A stretch of DNA of 64,000 nucleotides from Bacteroidota bacterium (GTDB lineage: Bacteria > Bacteroidota > Bacteroidia > Cytophagales > Cyclobacteriaceae): assembly GCA_023412765.1 (NCBI GenBank), contig JAEZBX010000062.1, positions 1-64,000 on the forward strand, written 5' to 3'. Positions 16,601 through 24,667 of the stretch are shown here, in pieces. Every line of letters begins with the position of its first letter. Position 1 is the first letter of the stretch. Under the pieces are notes generated by a model that did not search any database, was not told where the DNA came from, and saw only the letters and a program-made list of their open reading frames with translations. The position numbers were made by a program, and so were the translations under genes.

Positions 16601-18406
16601 CTACTTATAACCTTCGTTCTGCCAGCAATCAATTCCCTGGCAATCTCCTTCCGTCACGCGGTCGATTTGATCCTGTGGAATAGGTCTTAGTACGTGATAG
16701 GCTTGAATATTCGACGCTTCAGGATTCCAATCGGCTACGCGCCTTAAAAGAGATTTGGTCCTGAGGAGATCAACTCTGCGTACAGCCTCTCCGTAAAATT
16801 CCCGCGTACGCTCATCAAGAATGAAATCCAGTGTTACATCATTCTCTGTGATCTCCATTGCATCTGCCGCTGCTTCGTTCTCAGAAGGACTATTTGACTT
16901 ATCAAAGGCCGCCCGACGCCTTACAACATTAATGAGATTGTGCGCTTCGCCATTTCCAAGTTTAAATGCTGCTTCTGCTGCAAGCAGGTAGGCATCGGAA
17001 AAACGATAAAGTACCACAGGTCTGGTTGAAGGGTCATTCATAGATACCCTGGTGTTATCATCCTGCTTCTTAACAGCCGGCCATACCTGGTCGGTTTGCA
17101 TTGAAGGAGTGACAACAATTCCTTTGAATGGCCTTCCGTTCACCATGTGGGGTGCACCTGGATCTTCGTGATCAAGGAACCAAACGCCAGTATCTCCAGG
17201 TACCAGCGTCCCACGCGATCCCGTTGACGTTTTGTTTACGATCCATACCGTTTTGAAAGTCTTGCCATACCGTGTATCAGTATCACGATTAACAAACGCC
17301 TGGTCGTAAATGTAGTTCTTGCCTGCGTTTGGCCCGGAAGTTAGCGTTAGGGCGTTGTCACGGATACGCAGATAAGGACGACCGTTTTCTACATCGCGAT
17401 TGAAAAGGTTGGTCGTGCTACCATAAACCCAGGCCTTTGTTCCAGCATCGTATGTCGAGTTGGCTCCAAGAACATTTCCAGAATAGTTCCATCGGTGGAA
17501 CCAGGGCGTAAGATTTTGGGCAGCGCCACCCGATGCACCCAATTGATATAGCCCATAGGTTGCGTCGCTGCTGTGATCACTGACAAAAATATTTTCTTTG
17601 CCATAGTCATTAGCGATAGCAAACGCGTCTGCATAATCTTCCCACAGTCCGAATCCATACGTTGCCTGGTTATCGATCAGATTTGTTAATATGGTGTAGG
17701 CTTGCTGGAAGTCGCTGTTGTTATCCGTTTGCCAACCCCTGGTAAGATAAACCTTACCAAGCAGGTATAAAGCAGCGCCTTTGGCGGCAGCCTTGCCAAG
17801 GAAAGGAGTAGTAACCTGGTCTGGAAGTCTGTTAGAAGCTTCAGTCAGATCCGATATGATCACTTCATAGATTTCATTCAGCGAAGCTTTCTTGTCAGCT
17901 TTTGAAGGAACGGTAACAAACTCTGTATGAAGAGGTACTTCGCCAAAGGTTTGAACAAGATCGAAATAGAGAAATGCCCGAAGGAAATATGCCTGTCCGA
18001 GATAATGATTTTTTGTTTCCTCAGTAAGGTCAGCAGTAGGGCCGATCTCCAGAATTCCATTCAGTGTATTTATGGAAGTGTATACACCGAATCCTCCGTT
18101 AAAATCATTGCCATCAATCCCGTTATAAGTAAAGAAGTCAGGTCCTGCTCCACCGCCTCTGAGATGCTCATCGGTACCGGCCATTTGTTGCAGGGTAAAT
18201 CCTTCTGTGCCGTATGAACCGCGGATAGAGTTGTAAACACCGGCGATACCTCCAAGAAGCCCCCCGGGTGTGCTGAAGAACGAAGGAACTATTTGCGTTC
18301 TCGGCTGCTCCTCAAGAAGATCGTTGCAGCTGCTGAACACAAGCGCACCGACCATCAGCATGATGTAACTAGTTCGTTTTAGTTTCATATAAAATATCTT
18401 TACCAT
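16601..18406 (-). CDS. SusD/RagB-family glycan-binding lipoprotein
   Basis: A 601-residue outer-membrane lipoprotein that forms the lid of the SusC pore and binds oligosaccharide. The signal peptide ends in a lipobox (VFSSC, Cys near 26), followed by the typical NDLLEEQPRTQI. The TPR-like helices carry the family stretches GQAYFLRAFLYFDLVQTFGEVPL and, near the end, LDFILDERTREFYGEAVRRVDLLR and the C-terminal LRPIPQDQID. ATG at 18406 lies 2 bases past the SusC stop; an internal ATG at 18388 (MKLKRTSY) gives a more usual signal peptide and may be the true start. Co-transcribed with susC. The ligand is probably a glucuronic-acid-containing xylan fragment, judged from the neighbours. Confidence 0.92.
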   Translation of the reverse strand: MVKIFYMKLKRTSYIMLMVGALVFSSCNDLLEEQPRTQIVPSFFSTPGGLLGGIAGVYNSIRGSYGTEGFTLQQMAGTDEHLRGGGAGPDFFTYNGIDGNDFNGGFGVYTSINTLNGILEIGPTADLTEETKNHYLGQAYFLRAFLYFDLVQTFGEVPLHTEFVTVPSKADKKASLNEIYEVIISDLTEASNRLPDQVTTPFLGKAAAKGAALYLLGKVYLTRGWQTDNNSDFQQAYTILTNLIDNQATYGFGLWEDYADAFAIANDYGKENIFVSDHSSDATYGLYQLGASGGAAQNLTPWFHRWNYSGNVLGANSTYDAGTKAWVYGSTTNLFNRDVENGRPYLRIRDNALTLTSGPNAGKNYIYDQAFVNRDTDTRYGKTFKTVWIVNKTSTGSRGTLVPGDTGVWFLDHEDPGAPHMVNGRPFKGIVVTPSMQTDQVWPAVKKQDDNTRVSMNDPSTRPVVLYRFSDAYLLAAEAAFKLGNGEAHNLINVVRRRAAFDKSNSPSENEAAADAMEITENDVTLDFILDERTREFYGEAVRRVDLLRTKSLLRRVADWNPEASNIQAYHVLRPIPQDQIDRVTEGDCQGIDCWQNEGYK

Positions 18407-18408
18407 TT

Positions 18409-21400
18409 CTAGAATCTTAAATTTATGCCCACGATAAACTGCCTTGTTGAAGGGTTGTTGGCGTTGACAGATATTTGACCCAACGGTGCGCCTGTACGGT
18501 TGTTAGAATAACCACCTTCGGGATTCTGCACTGCGCCGCCATATCCGTTGCCTTCAGGGTCAGGACCAAAACCGTCTTTCACAAAAGGGGAATAGATTAT
18601 GAAAGGGTTGACTGCACTCACATAGAGGCGAAGCGAACTGATGCCAGCCCTGGATAGCAAAGTTTCCGGGAAAGTGTAACCAAGGTTTATGCTTCGCATT
18701 TTGATAAAGGATCCATCCATATATCCCAACGTTGATGACCACAATGGTCGGTCGCGGCTTGCATCCGGCTGAGGGAATGCATTGGTTGGGTTATTTGGTG
18801 TCCAGTAGTCCACCTTCAACTGATTCACACGACCTTGCATGAAAGAAAAGTATCCCGCAAACCCGCCGTCAGAAGTGACGTATGGCACGACGACTTTCAT
18901 ACCCATCCTGGCGTATGTGACAGCCGTTAGATCAAATCTTTTGAAAGTGAACCGGCTGGTAATACCTCCCTCCCAGTCTGGCTGGAAATTTCCAAGGATC
19001 TGGCGGTCATCTCCATTGATGATCCCATTTCCGTCAACATCTTCCACGCGGATCTGTCCGGGAACCTGAACTGGAGACGTCTGTGCTGCCAGTTCGGCTG
19101 CATCTCCTGTCTGCCAGATACCGATCTTTCTAACATCATAAATGACTGACAATGGTTGTCCAACAAACCAACCGTTGTCAACATTTTGTTTTTCGTCGGG
19201 CGTCGTCAATTGAACAATTTCCTCACGATTGAAGAAATAGTTCACGTCAAGACTCCAGTTAAATCCACCGTTGCTCTTCTTGATTACATCTCCTGAGAGC
19301 GTTATTTCAAGTCCCTTTCCTTTGGTCTTTGCAACGTTTTGTGTTGTTGAACTGGCGCCGTTACTCTGAGGTAATGCCACATCAAGAATGATGTCTTTTG
19401 TTTTATGACTGTATACCTCAATAGCACCGGTAATACGATTGTTTAACAATCCGAAATCCAAACCAAAGTTGGTCTGAGTTGTGGATTGCCATGATAACTC
19501 GTTGTTAGGCAATACTGTAACCAGGTATCCGATTTGATTACCTGCGGTAGACTTGCCAAAGTTGTATGCGCTCTTCCCAAGTTCTCCCAGAGTCGAATAG
19601 GCTCTGAAGCTTTGATTGGAAGTCTTTCCCCAACCTGCTCTCAATTTCAGGTTTGAAACGAAAGAGACATTTTGCATGAATGATTCATTGGAAATGTTCC
19701 AGGCAAATGCGAACGCAGGATAAGTGAACCATTGGTTTCCGGGTGCCAGGATCGAAGATCCATCGGAGCGGACTGTAGCTGTAAGAACATAGCGGCCATC
19801 GAAACTATAATTTACCCTACCCATATACGAAATGAGGCCTCTCTCTGTAAAATTGAAGGGATTATCATTTGAGTTTCCAGGATTTTTTGGATAAACTGTT
19901 GAAGCAAGGTCGAGATTATAATTCTGGAAATAGTCTGCTGGAATGCCAAGGCCAAAAATTCCGGACCCTTGATCGTGATTCTTTTGAGCGCTAAACAATC
20001 CGGTAAAATTAAGCTTGTGTCTTTCACGAATAGTTTTGTCGTAGATCAACAAGTTTTCGAAAGTATATTGCCAGGCTTCAGAGTTGCGCACGTTTGAATT
20101 TGCTTGAGAATCAAACTCAGAAGTGTTGACATAGGTATTGGCGCCAGAGAAATTGTCCTGCTGTGATTGTGTGAAGTCCAATCCAACGTTTAGCCTATAC
20201 TTAAGATCTTTGAATAATTGCACTTCTGCATAGAGACTGTTAAAGGTTCGAATGCGGCGTGTTCTTGCTAGAATAGCGTCTGCTTTCGTGATCAGTGTGA
20301 GGGGACTGACGTTTGCCTGATCAATGTGTCCCTCCTGAGGGCGGAGGTTTACAGTACCATCAGCGTTGTAAGGCGATGCCAGCGGAGTCATTCTCATCAA
20401 CCCGCCAGGGACGCCGCCACCACCGGGAGTATTGCTGTACGAAAGGGTGTTAATGGTGTTCAGTCCGAGCTTTAGCCAATCGTTTACTTTGTTATCGACG
20501 GTTCCGCGTATAGCGAATCGCTCGAAATTCTGGTTGGGTATGATCCCGCCTTCTTTGAAGTAGGATATCCCCATGGAGAATTGCGTTTTCTCCGTACCGC
20601 CAGTTACACCAACGTTATGACTTGAGAAATATCCACGCTGATAAATCAGGTCTTGCCAGTCGGTGCTAATTCCTGCATCCAATGCTGCTTGTTCTGCGGC
20701 CGTTAGTCCATATGAACTTGTTCCAGGTGATACACTGTTACCTGCAGCGGCGTCGAGTTTAAACTGCGCCAACTCAGGTCCAGTGAACACTCTTAGTTTA
20801 TCTAATATGGAAGAAGTTCCATAGTAACCATCATAGGAGAACACCGTTTTGCCCGGAGTCCCGCGCTTGGTAGAAATTAGAATTACACCTCCGGATCCTC
20901 TTGATCCATAAATCGCTGTTGCAGATGCATCTTTAAGAATTTCAAGGCTTGCGATATCATCCGGATTGATGTCGTTAATGTTTCCCCCGTATGGAATACC
21001 GTCAACAACCAGGAGTGGAGCATCGAGTGCATCTTCAGCAGCTGCAGAAGCGGTTGCGTTAGCGCCAATTCCACCACCTCCGCTGTTGCTTCTGACGGGA
21101 GCCGACAGGGAACGTTTACCCCTGATCCGTATTTGCGCGCCGGAACCCGGGGTCGCACCATTGCTGATAATCACGACGCCGGCAGCTCGTCCTTTGAGCT
21201 GATTAACCAGGTTGGGCGCAGCTACTTCTCGTAGCGTTTCAGATTTTACAGAAGCGATGGCACCGGTCACGTCCCTTTTGTTTTGGACGCCATAACCGAC
21301 AACAATGACTTCACTCAATGTTTCTGTACTTGTCTTTAATTGGAGGTCTACTACCGTTCGGCCTCCAACAGTAGCCTCTTCAGTCTGGTAGCCAATGAAA

Positions 21401-21666
21401 GAAAAAACGAGGATAGCGTCCGGGGAGGGTACATCAATACTGTACCCGCCGTCCGCATCGCTGGTTGTACCGGTTGTAGTTCCTTTGACAATAACATTGA
21501 CACCCGGCATCCCTGCGCCGGTTTCATCGGTGACTTTTCCTCTCACAAGGTTTTGAGCATATGTCGCATGGGTCAGCGACATCATCAGGGCTATTAACGG
21601 CAGTACGTGCCACGAACGAGGCCGCCGTTGAAGTCCCGCTGTGATTAGTAGAATTGTTCTTTCCAT
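18409..21666 (-). CDS. SusC/RagA-family TonB-linked outer-membrane transporter
   Basis: A 1085-residue TonB-dependent pore for oligosaccharide uptake. After the signal peptide (to about ATYAQ, 38) comes a carboxypeptidase-like regulatory domain (about 42-115, VRGKVTDETGAGMPGVNVIVKG), then the TonB box and plug (SEVIVVGYGVQNKRDVTGA and IRGKRSL, DGIPYGG, LKDASATAIYGSRG) and a 22-strand barrel ending in aromatic F (FIVGINLRF). It partners with the SusD lipoprotein 2 bases downstream. A LacI-type operator lies 24-37 bases before the start codon and another farther upstream, so transcription is probably repressed without inducer. The substrate is inferred from the linked alpha-glucuronidase and UxuA. 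Confidence 0.95.
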   Translation of the reverse strand: MERTILLITAGLQRRPRSWHVLPLIALMMSLTHATYAQNLVRGKVTDETGAGMPGVNVIVKGTTTGTTSDADGGYSIDVPSPDAILVFSFIGYQTEEATVGGRTVVDLQLKTSTETLSEVIVVGYGVQNKRDVTGAIASVKSETLREVAAPNLVNQLKGRAAGVVIISNGATPGSGAQIRIRGKRSLSAPVRSNSGGGGIGANATASAAAEDALDAPLLVVDGIPYGGNINDINPDDIASLEILKDASATAIYGSRGSGGVILISTKRGTPGKTVFSYDGYYGTSSILDKLRVFTGPELAQFKLDAAAGNSVSPGTSSYGLTAAEQAALDAGISTDWQDLIYQRGYFSSHNVGVTGGTEKTQFSMGISYFKEGGIIPNQNFERFAIRGTVDNKVNDWLKLGLNTINTLSYSNTPGGGGVPGGLMRMTPLASPYNADGTVNLRPQEGHIDQANVSPLTLITKADAILARTRRIRTFNSLYAEVQLFKDLKYRLNVGLDFTQSQQDNFSGANTYVNTSEFDSQANSNVRNSEAWQYTFENLLIYDKTIRERHKLNFTGLFSAQKNHDQGSGIFGLGIPADYFQNYNLDLASTVYPKNPGNSNDNPFNFTERGLISYMGRVNYSFDGRYVLTATVRSDGSSILAPGNQWFTYPAFAFAWNISNESFMQNVSFVSNLKLRAGWGKTSNQSFRAYSTLGELGKSAYNFGKSTAGNQIGYLVTVLPNNELSWQSTTQTNFGLDFGLLNNRITGAIEVYSHKTKDIILDVALPQSNGASSTTQNVAKTKGKGLEITLSGDVIKKSNGGFNWSLDVNYFFNREEIVQLTTPDEKQNVDNGWFVGQPLSVIYDVRKIGIWQTGDAAELAAQTSPVQVPGQIRVEDVDGNGIINGDDRQILGNFQPDWEGGITSRFTFKRFDLTAVTYARMGMKVVVPYVTSDGGFAGYFSFMQGRVNQLKVDYWTPNNPTNAFPQPDASRDRPLWSSTLGYMDGSFIKMRSINLGYTFPETLLSRAGISSLRLYVSAVNPFIIYSPFVKDGFGPDPEGNGYGGAVQNPEGGYSNNRTGAPLGQISVNANNPSTRQFIVGINLRF

Positions 21667-21689
21667 ATAGTTTAGTTTTAAGTAAGTGT

Positions 21690-21703
21690 CGCAATCGATT
21701 GCA
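21690..21703. promoter_or_regulatory. LacI-family operator, susC proximal
   Basis: CGCAATCGATTGCA contains the perfect palindrome GCAATCGATTGC (21691-21702) and matches the pattern TGCAANCGNTTGCA seen at 21911 and 24544. It lies 24-37 bases upstream of the susC start, a position suited to block transcription. Confidence 0.7.
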
Positions 21704-21910
21704 TTGATTAAATCCAGGATTCTTGCCTTCGTTTAACCCCGGCTCATTAGTTTAGGGGTAGCGCGACTACCCATCTCCAACCGTAGCCTGAGTCAAGACC
21801 CACATATGATCAATCAATCAGGATTTCGGCTTCGCCGGATGCTTCACGGTGCCCGGAAGAGGAATGCACAATAGGAGCACTGTGCGAATGTCAAGGAATC
21901 AAATAAATTT

Positions 21911-21924
21911 TGCAACCGATTGCA
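21911..21924. promoter_or_regulatory. LacI-family operator, susC/lacI intergenic
   Basis: TGCAACCGATTGCA, a near-perfect palindrome with the central CG typical of LacI-family operators. It lies in the 394-base divergent region between susC and the regulator gene, and could control either or both. Confidence 0.75.
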
Positions 21925-21985
21925 TATATTTTTTTGATTTTATTCATAATGTTGCATTGGAAGCTTATTTTGACATTTTCTTGGC

Positions 21986-21999
21986 TGCAACCGATTAAA
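21986..21999. promoter_or_regulatory. Degenerate LacI-family operator, regulator proximal
   Basis: TGCAACCGATTAAA keeps the left half and centre of the operator but loses the right half. It lies 62 bases before the start of the regulator gene and may serve weak autoregulation. Confidence 0.45.
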
Positions 22000-22060
22000 A
22001 TGAATTTAGATTTTCGCCGTCAATAAAATGAAATTTCAACCAGTCAGGATAAATTGAGCC

Positions 22061-23083
22061 ATGAGCACACATAAGGATATCACCATCTACGACATAGCAG
22101 AGGCCCTGAACCTGTCGCCAGCAACGGTCAGTCGGGGACTTAAGGAACATCCGTCTATTCGCAAAGACACCCGAAAGAGAATTCTGGATAAGGCTAAGGA
22201 GATGGGATATCGGCAAAATTTCTTCGCTAGTAACCTGAGAAGAAACCGGACAAATACAATCGGTGTCATCGTACCGAGGCTAAATAGCTACTTCATGTCT
22301 ACCGTCATTGCGGGGATGGAAAAGATTGCAAACCAGGCGGGATATAATCTCATCATCAGCCAGTCGATGGAGTCCATCGCCAAAGAAGTTGTAAATGTCA
22401 GAACACTATATAACAGCAGAGTTGATGGTTTGCTTGTTTCATTAGCTTATGCTACGGATGATATTGCTCATTTCGAAGATTTGCTGGACAAAGGCGTACC
22501 ATTGATATTTTTTGATCGTGTATTTGAACATCCCCAATGTACTAGCATAGTGATCGACAACTACCGCGCGGGATACGAAGTAACGCAGCATCTTATCTCT
22601 CAAGGTTGCACTCGTATCGCCCACATCACAGCTAGTCTGAAGCGCAACGTTTATGCGGACCGATTAAAGGGATACAAGCAGGCATTAATGGATCGCGGGC
22701 TGCCATATGACGAAAACCTTGTGTTCATTAATAACCTTAGTGAACAGGCTGGCGTGGACGTTTGTAAAACTTTGCTCCAAATGGAGGTTCGTCCCGATGC
22801 AATTTTTTCATCAAACGACGCTTGCGCGGTAAGCTGTATCCGTGAACTAAAAAATGCGGGTTTGAGAGTACCTCAGGATATCGCCGTTGCAGGTTTCAAC
22901 AACGATCCCTTGTCTAAAGTGATCGAACCAAATCTCACAACCATTAATTATCCCGGCCACGAAATGGGAGAGGTTGCCGCCTCCACCCTGATACGCCGCC
23001 TCGATCAGCAACACGGAGCGAGCTTAAATACAATTGTTCTGAGGCACGAGTTGATAGTTAGGGAGTCGACGATGAGAAGCTGA
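22061..23083 (+). CDS. LacI-family transcriptional regulator of the uronate locus
   Basis: A 340-residue repressor. The LacI HTH is at 8-32 (TIYDIAEALNLSPATVSRGL) with the hinge helix following (ASNLRRNRTNTIGVIVP), then the periplasmic-binding-protein-like sensor domain (about 60-335) with FFDRVFEHPQCTSIVIDN and PDAIFSSNDACAV. It lies divergently from susC and next to uxuA and the GH67 gene. Palindromes of the LacI type (TGCAACCGGTTGCA and variants) occur in both divergent promoter regions of the locus, and this is the only LacI protein in the window, so it is the likely binder. The inducer is probably a hexuronate or its degradation intermediate; that is inference. Confidence 0.92.
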   Translation: MSTHKDITIYDIAEALNLSPATVSRGLKEHPSIRKDTRKRILDKAKEMGYRQNFFASNLRRNRTNTIGVIVPRLNSYFMSTVIAGMEKIANQAGYNLIISQSMESIAKEVVNVRTLYNSRVDGLLVSLAYATDDIAHFEDLLDKGVPLIFFDRVFEHPQCTSIVIDNYRAGYEVTQHLISQGCTRIAHITASLKRNVYADRLKGYKQALMDRGLPYDENLVFINNLSEQAGVDVCKTLLQMEVRPDAIFSSNDACAVSCIRELKNAGLRVPQDIAVAGFNNDPLSKVIEPNLTTINYPGHEMGEVAASTLIRRLDQQHGASLNTIVLRHELIVRESTMRS

Positions 23084-23213
23084 CAGCTGACAGCTAGATG
23101 GAAGAACCATGATCTTTGTCAACTTAGAAAAAGAGGAATAAGGAGTAAGGAATAAGGTCGCGGTCGCAAAGTGCGCACTCTTACCCCTATTCCCTATTCC
23201 TTATTCCCTCCCT
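23084..23213. repeat. Reiterated-word element E with GTGCGCAC core
   Basis: The lacI stop codon lies in a GCTGACAGCTGACAGCT repeat. Then a purine arm of GGAATAAGGAGTAAGG words (about 23134-23158), the palindrome GTGCGCAC (23171-23178) and a complementary pyrimidine arm of CCCCTATTCCCTATTCC words (about 23183-23213) follow. Same words and core as element B, about 18 kb away. It separates the converging lacI and uxuA genes. Confidence 0.65.
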
Positions 23214-23222
23214 GAGAGCTTT

Positions 23223-24389
23223 TCATAACAGCGCCCTGCTGATGCCCATCTCGAGGCCTCGTATTTCTGCAAGACCGCGAAGTCTCCCGATAGCTGTATA
23301 CCCTGGGTATGTAGTCTTCCTTAGATCGTCGAGCATTTGATGTCCGTGATCCGGGCGCATTGGAATTGAAACGCCTCTTCGTTTCATTAATAACAGAATC
23401 TCTTTTACAACAGCGTACATGTCTACATCGCCGTCGAGATGGTCTGCCTCGAAAAAGTTTCCCTTGTTGTCTCTCTTTGTACTTCGCAAATGGAGGAAAT
23501 GAATATGATCGCCCAGCCTTCGCACCATGCCAGGAAGGTCGTTATCTGCTCGCACACCATAAGAGCCTGTACAAAAGCACAGACCATTTGCCGGAGAGGG
23601 AGCTGCTGCTATCAATTGAGCAGCATCTTTTTCCGTGCTCACAACTCGAGGTAATCCAAGAATTGGAAATGGAGGATCATCTGGGTGGATAGCCATCTTC
23701 AAACCAACTTCTTCGGCTACTGGAACAACTTCTCGAAGAAAGTAATAGAGATGCTCCCGCAATTTCTTATCATCGATACTCTCATATTGTTTTAATGAAG
23801 AAAGAATTTGGTCGGTCGTAAAACGTTCATCACTCCCTGGTAATCCCAAAAGGGCATTTTTGTACACAACTTCCTTTTCACTTTCTGTCATAGTGGAAAA
23901 CCGTTTTTCAGCGGAAGCAATCTCTTCCTTTGAATAACTCTTCTCAGCGTTCGGTCTCTTTAAAAGAAATAGATCAAAGGCGATGAAGGCAGCTTTTTCA
24001 AAGTATAATGCCTTGCTTTTATCCGGCATTTCATAAGCGATTTCGGTGCGCATCCAGTCAACAACCGGCATAAAGTTATAAGTGACTACCTTCAACCCGC
24101 ATTGCGCGACATTTCTTAAACTCTGCTTGTAGTTTTCTATGTATTCCTTATAAGGCCCGGTTTGCTTTTTTATTTCTTCGCTTACTGGCAAACTTTCGAT
24201 GACTGTCCAGGTAAGACCGGCTTCTTCAATCTCAGCAACTCGCTTGCGTATGTCTTCGATAGGCCAAACCTGACCCGGCGGTATGTGATGCATTGCGGTT
24301 ACAACGCCGGTGCATCCTGCCTGGCGGATGTCCCATAAGCTGGTTGGGTCGTTGGGTCCGTACCAACGCATCGTCTGTTCCATTAACAT
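23223..24389 (-). CDS. uxuA: Mannonate dehydratase
   Basis: UxuA removes water from D-mannonate to give 2-keto-3-deoxygluconate in the glucuronate degradation pathway. The 388-residue length fits. The start is characteristic (TMRWYGPNDPTSLWDIRQAG), and family motifs follow: AMHHIPPGQVWP, MAIHPDDPPFP, NGLCFCTGSYG, HIHFLHLRST and MRPDHGHQM, with His, Asp and Cys residues that hold the divalent metal. ATG at 24389 and ATG at 24383 are both possible starts. It is divergent from the alpha-glucuronidase gene with a perfect LacI-type operator between them. The kinase and aldolase for the next steps are not in the window, nor is the isomerase or reductase for the first steps. Confidence 0.95.
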   Translation of the reverse strand: MLMEQTMRWYGPNDPTSLWDIRQAGCTGVVTAMHHIPPGQVWPIEDIRKRVAEIEEAGLTWTVIESLPVSEEIKKQTGPYKEYIENYKQSLRNVAQCGLKVVTYNFMPVVDWMRTEIAYEMPDKSKALYFEKAAFIAFDLFLLKRPNAEKSYSKEEIASAEKRFSTMTESEKEVVYKNALLGLPGSDERFTTDQILSSLKQYESIDDKKLREHLYYFLREVVPVAEEVGLKMAIHPDDPPFPILGLPRVVSTEKDAAQLIAAAPSPANGLCFCTGSYGVRADNDLPGMVRRLGDHIHFLHLRSTKRDNKGNFFEADHLDGDVDMYAVVKEILLLMKRRGVSIPMRPDHGHQMLDDLRKTTYPGYTAIGRLRGLAEIRGLEMGISRALL

Positions 24390-24543
24390 AATTGCTTCTT
24401 TGAAAGTGGTGGTTGTTTGTGGATTAAAATAATGTATGCAATTCTAATTCCTTCATTTAACCTGTTGCGTACAGGCAATACGTTATGAGACAAGCGGTGT
24501 GAGCGCGCTTGTTTCGCTAAATGTCTGCACTCTGACGGGAAAA

Positions 24544-24557
24544 TGCAACCGGTTGCA
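24544..24557. promoter_or_regulatory. LacI-family operator between uxuA and the GH67 gene
   Basis: TGCAACCGGTTGCA, a perfect 14-bp palindrome, is the best operator copy in the window. It lies 155 bases upstream of uxuA and 111 bases upstream of the alpha-glucuronidase gene, so one bound repressor could control both directions. Confidence 0.8.
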
Positions 24558-24667
24558 GAAAATTCGTTTATTTGTAATCCAGCGGGGAGGGGAGAAGTGC
24601 CCAATGCCTGATTCGATTCAATTTTATTCTTCAGCAGAGGTTAAAAACAACTTTTCAATTATTCATT

